Shown here: one piece after another, positions 62,417 through 64,000 of the stretch | Layout of the letters: the number at the start of each line of letters is the position of its first letter | Numbering within the stretch: position 1 is the first letter of the stretch | Assembly (NCBI GenBank): GCA_023055355.1 | Contig: JALJCS010000037.1 | Coordinates: forward strand, 434,001 to 498,000 | DNA length: 64,000 bases | Reading direction: 5' to 3' | Source: Agelaius tricolor | Taxonomy: Eukaryota; Chordata; Aves; Passeriformes; Icteridae | Made by a program: the position numbers and the translations under genes | Notes under the pieces: generated by a model | Told to the model about the DNA's origin: nothing | What the model saw: only the letters and a program-made list of their open reading frames with translations | Database searches by the model: none

Positions 62417-62939
62417 TGTTTGAATGGTGTAATAACAAAATGATCACAGGGTGAAAATGTAGATTTTAGGATTTTTGGTATGGGGGTTATGGGGACAAGA
62501 TGGAGGAACTTGGGCGTGTCCAGCCTTTCTTCTTCTTCTTCTTCATTTTCTGCTGTGATGTTGGCACTTGGGGATTGGTTTAGAGTAGAAGTGCACTGTC
62601 TAACACAGGTGATAGGTATTGGGAATTAAGTGTCAATATGTTCTATGTAGTTTGTAGTATAAAAGGACAACACCACCCCGGGGGCGGTCAGAGTGCCTGT
62701 GGCTGCCCTGCTGAGCAGATCACGGCTGGGCAGAAAGGAAATTTTATAGATAAGAATTAATAAACAACCTCAAGACTGAAAAGTGAAGAGTCCAGACTCA
62801 TCCTTCAGTTGCACGGGCCAAAGCAGAGACACCCTGCACATCTCAGGGCAGCAATTATCAACCAAAACCCGAGACTGGGGGAGCCTTTTGCCTGGGTGGC
62901 AAAGGCAGCACAGCCTGGTGAGAGGTGCTGCTCTGTAAA
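62417..62939 (+). mobile_element. LTR with TATA box and poly(A) signal
   Basis: Has the full layout of an avian retroviral LTR on the plus strand: TATAAAAG at 62658-62665 and AATAAA at 62759-62764, about 100 bp apart, followed by a U5-like segment. A perfect 6-bp direct repeat cacaga flanks it (62411-62416 and 62940-62945), which suggests these limits. However, the right end then reads GTAAA rather than the usual CA, so boundaries are provisional. It holds a (CTT)4 run at 62527-62542. No second LTR or internal sequence is seen on the right, so it is probably solo. Confidence 0.72.
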
Positions 62940-62945
62940 CACAGA

Positions 62946-64000
62946 CATCAATCAGCTGCAGCACTGACTGCTGCCCATGGAGCAAAGCTCAGGAGCTGCA
63001 GCTCTGAGCTGCTCATGGCTCACCAGGACACCCCAGAGCCTCAGGCTGCAGCACAGCAATCTCACATTTCTCCAGCCTGGTACAGAAGTGCTGCTGCTCT
63101 CGTGTCTCAGGGGGTGATGAGGGAACAGTCGCTCCAAGGACCAGGCTTGTGAAGGGATAGATCTGAGATTCTGTTAAACACCACATGGCTTGAGTGACTT
63201 AGGTGTCCAAGTGACATATTCACAGTGAGGTATTGAATTAGTGGCTTAATCTCAGCTGAAAGTTAATCTTGCTTTCCTAAATCTTGCCTCTTACAGCACT
63301 TTGCAGAGAAATGCTCAAGTGATGCAGTAAAGAGTTTATTGGGACACCAACAGGAAGCTTGCAGTGAAACAGGGAACTGAACTTGTGTCTCCTAATTCCC
63401 AGACCAGATTCCTTTCATGTGTCATCCTTCTTTACCTGATAAAAAAAAAGAAAATGGAGCAGCACTGTCTATTTGACCAGTTGTGGGTATCTCAGAGTCC
63501 AGATCCAAAGAGGAGAAAATGGTCCTGCTAATGCCAGTAGAGAAGGTATGGCAATTTCTTCTCCTCCATGCTGAAAGAACCTCATTGAATGTGCTCTTGT
63601 ACCTGCAGACCTCTGCATCTGAGCAAATGTTTTTGCCAATTAAAGAGTTTCCTGCTGCTGTAGTTGATCCACACAAATGGAAATAGAGGGGAGGCGTGGA
63701 GGAAGAAATCATTAAATCAGCGGAACAAAGGCACGAGGGCAAGTTAAAAGACCTGATCTGAATAAAAGAAGCTTCTCAAAATATCAGCTCCTTTGTCCTG
63801 CCTGTCCTTCATCCATCCAATTCTCCTGAATGCTGTAGAGAGGCTTTGTCATTCTCAATGCCATGGCAGGAGGAACCAGTCCCCCAGCACGCTGCCTGAA
63901 ATAGCAGCAGAAAGGGACAAAGTGCTCAGAGGTGCAGCTCAGTCTATGAAGGCTCAGAATTTCAGGGCCAGATCTGGATTATTCAGTCCTCACACACAAA
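62946..64000. other. Non-coding unique sequence, no gene seen
   Basis: No gene or transposon recognised up to the window edge; frames reach 106 codons (63422-63742, minus) without domain. Confidence 0.5.

Overview
The window looks like songbird (passerine) nuclear DNA. The evidence is at least seven 3'-terminal fragments of CR1, the dominant avian LINE, several LTR families of the kind common in passerine genomes, moderate AT-rich base composition, and strong CpG depletion. The species assignment is an inference from repeat content; no gene anchors it.

I find no supportable protein-coding exon, tRNA, rRNA or CpG-island promoter in the 64 kb. The open reading frames are short (longest 209 codons). 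The longest ones lie in simple repeats or in a CR1 tail, so the window is best read as intergenic DNA or the inside of a very long intron. Nothing here resembles an operon, a CRISPR array or a defence system.

Layout. 1-14 kb is mostly unique AT-rich sequence with an AAC microsatellite and one relic CR1. 14-31 kb holds LTR pieces: a minus-strand fragment at 14.2 kb, two minus-strand LTRs of a second family at 18.5 and 20.2 kb flanking a CR1, and two plus-strand LTRs of the first family at 27.2 and 30.4 kb. 31-36 kb has CR1 fragments plus two unclassified repeats that recur in pairs (26.1/33.3 kb and 31.1/33.9 kb). 36-50 kb has a GAT microsatellite, a possible old LTR at 39.6 kb, a recent tandem duplication at 41.4 kb, a CR1 split by a 452-bp solo LTR at 42.5 kb, and a repeat present at both 46.1 and 49.6 kb. 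50-64 kb has an almost perfect 90-bp palindrome at 50.4 kb, CR1 relics, a long AT-rich patch at 54 kb, an LTR inflated by an AATAT array at 57.5-58.1 kb, two GGGAA-based purine arrays at 59.1 and 59.6 kb, a 73-bp tandem duplication at 61.2 kb and a TATA-bearing LTR at 62.4 kb.

The history visible is waves of CR1 and retroviral LTR insertion, with only LTRs remaining of the retroviral elements, followed by local slippage and short duplications. No ERV internal coding sequence was recognised. The most unusual single object is the 42-bp-arm inverted repeat at 50437-50526.
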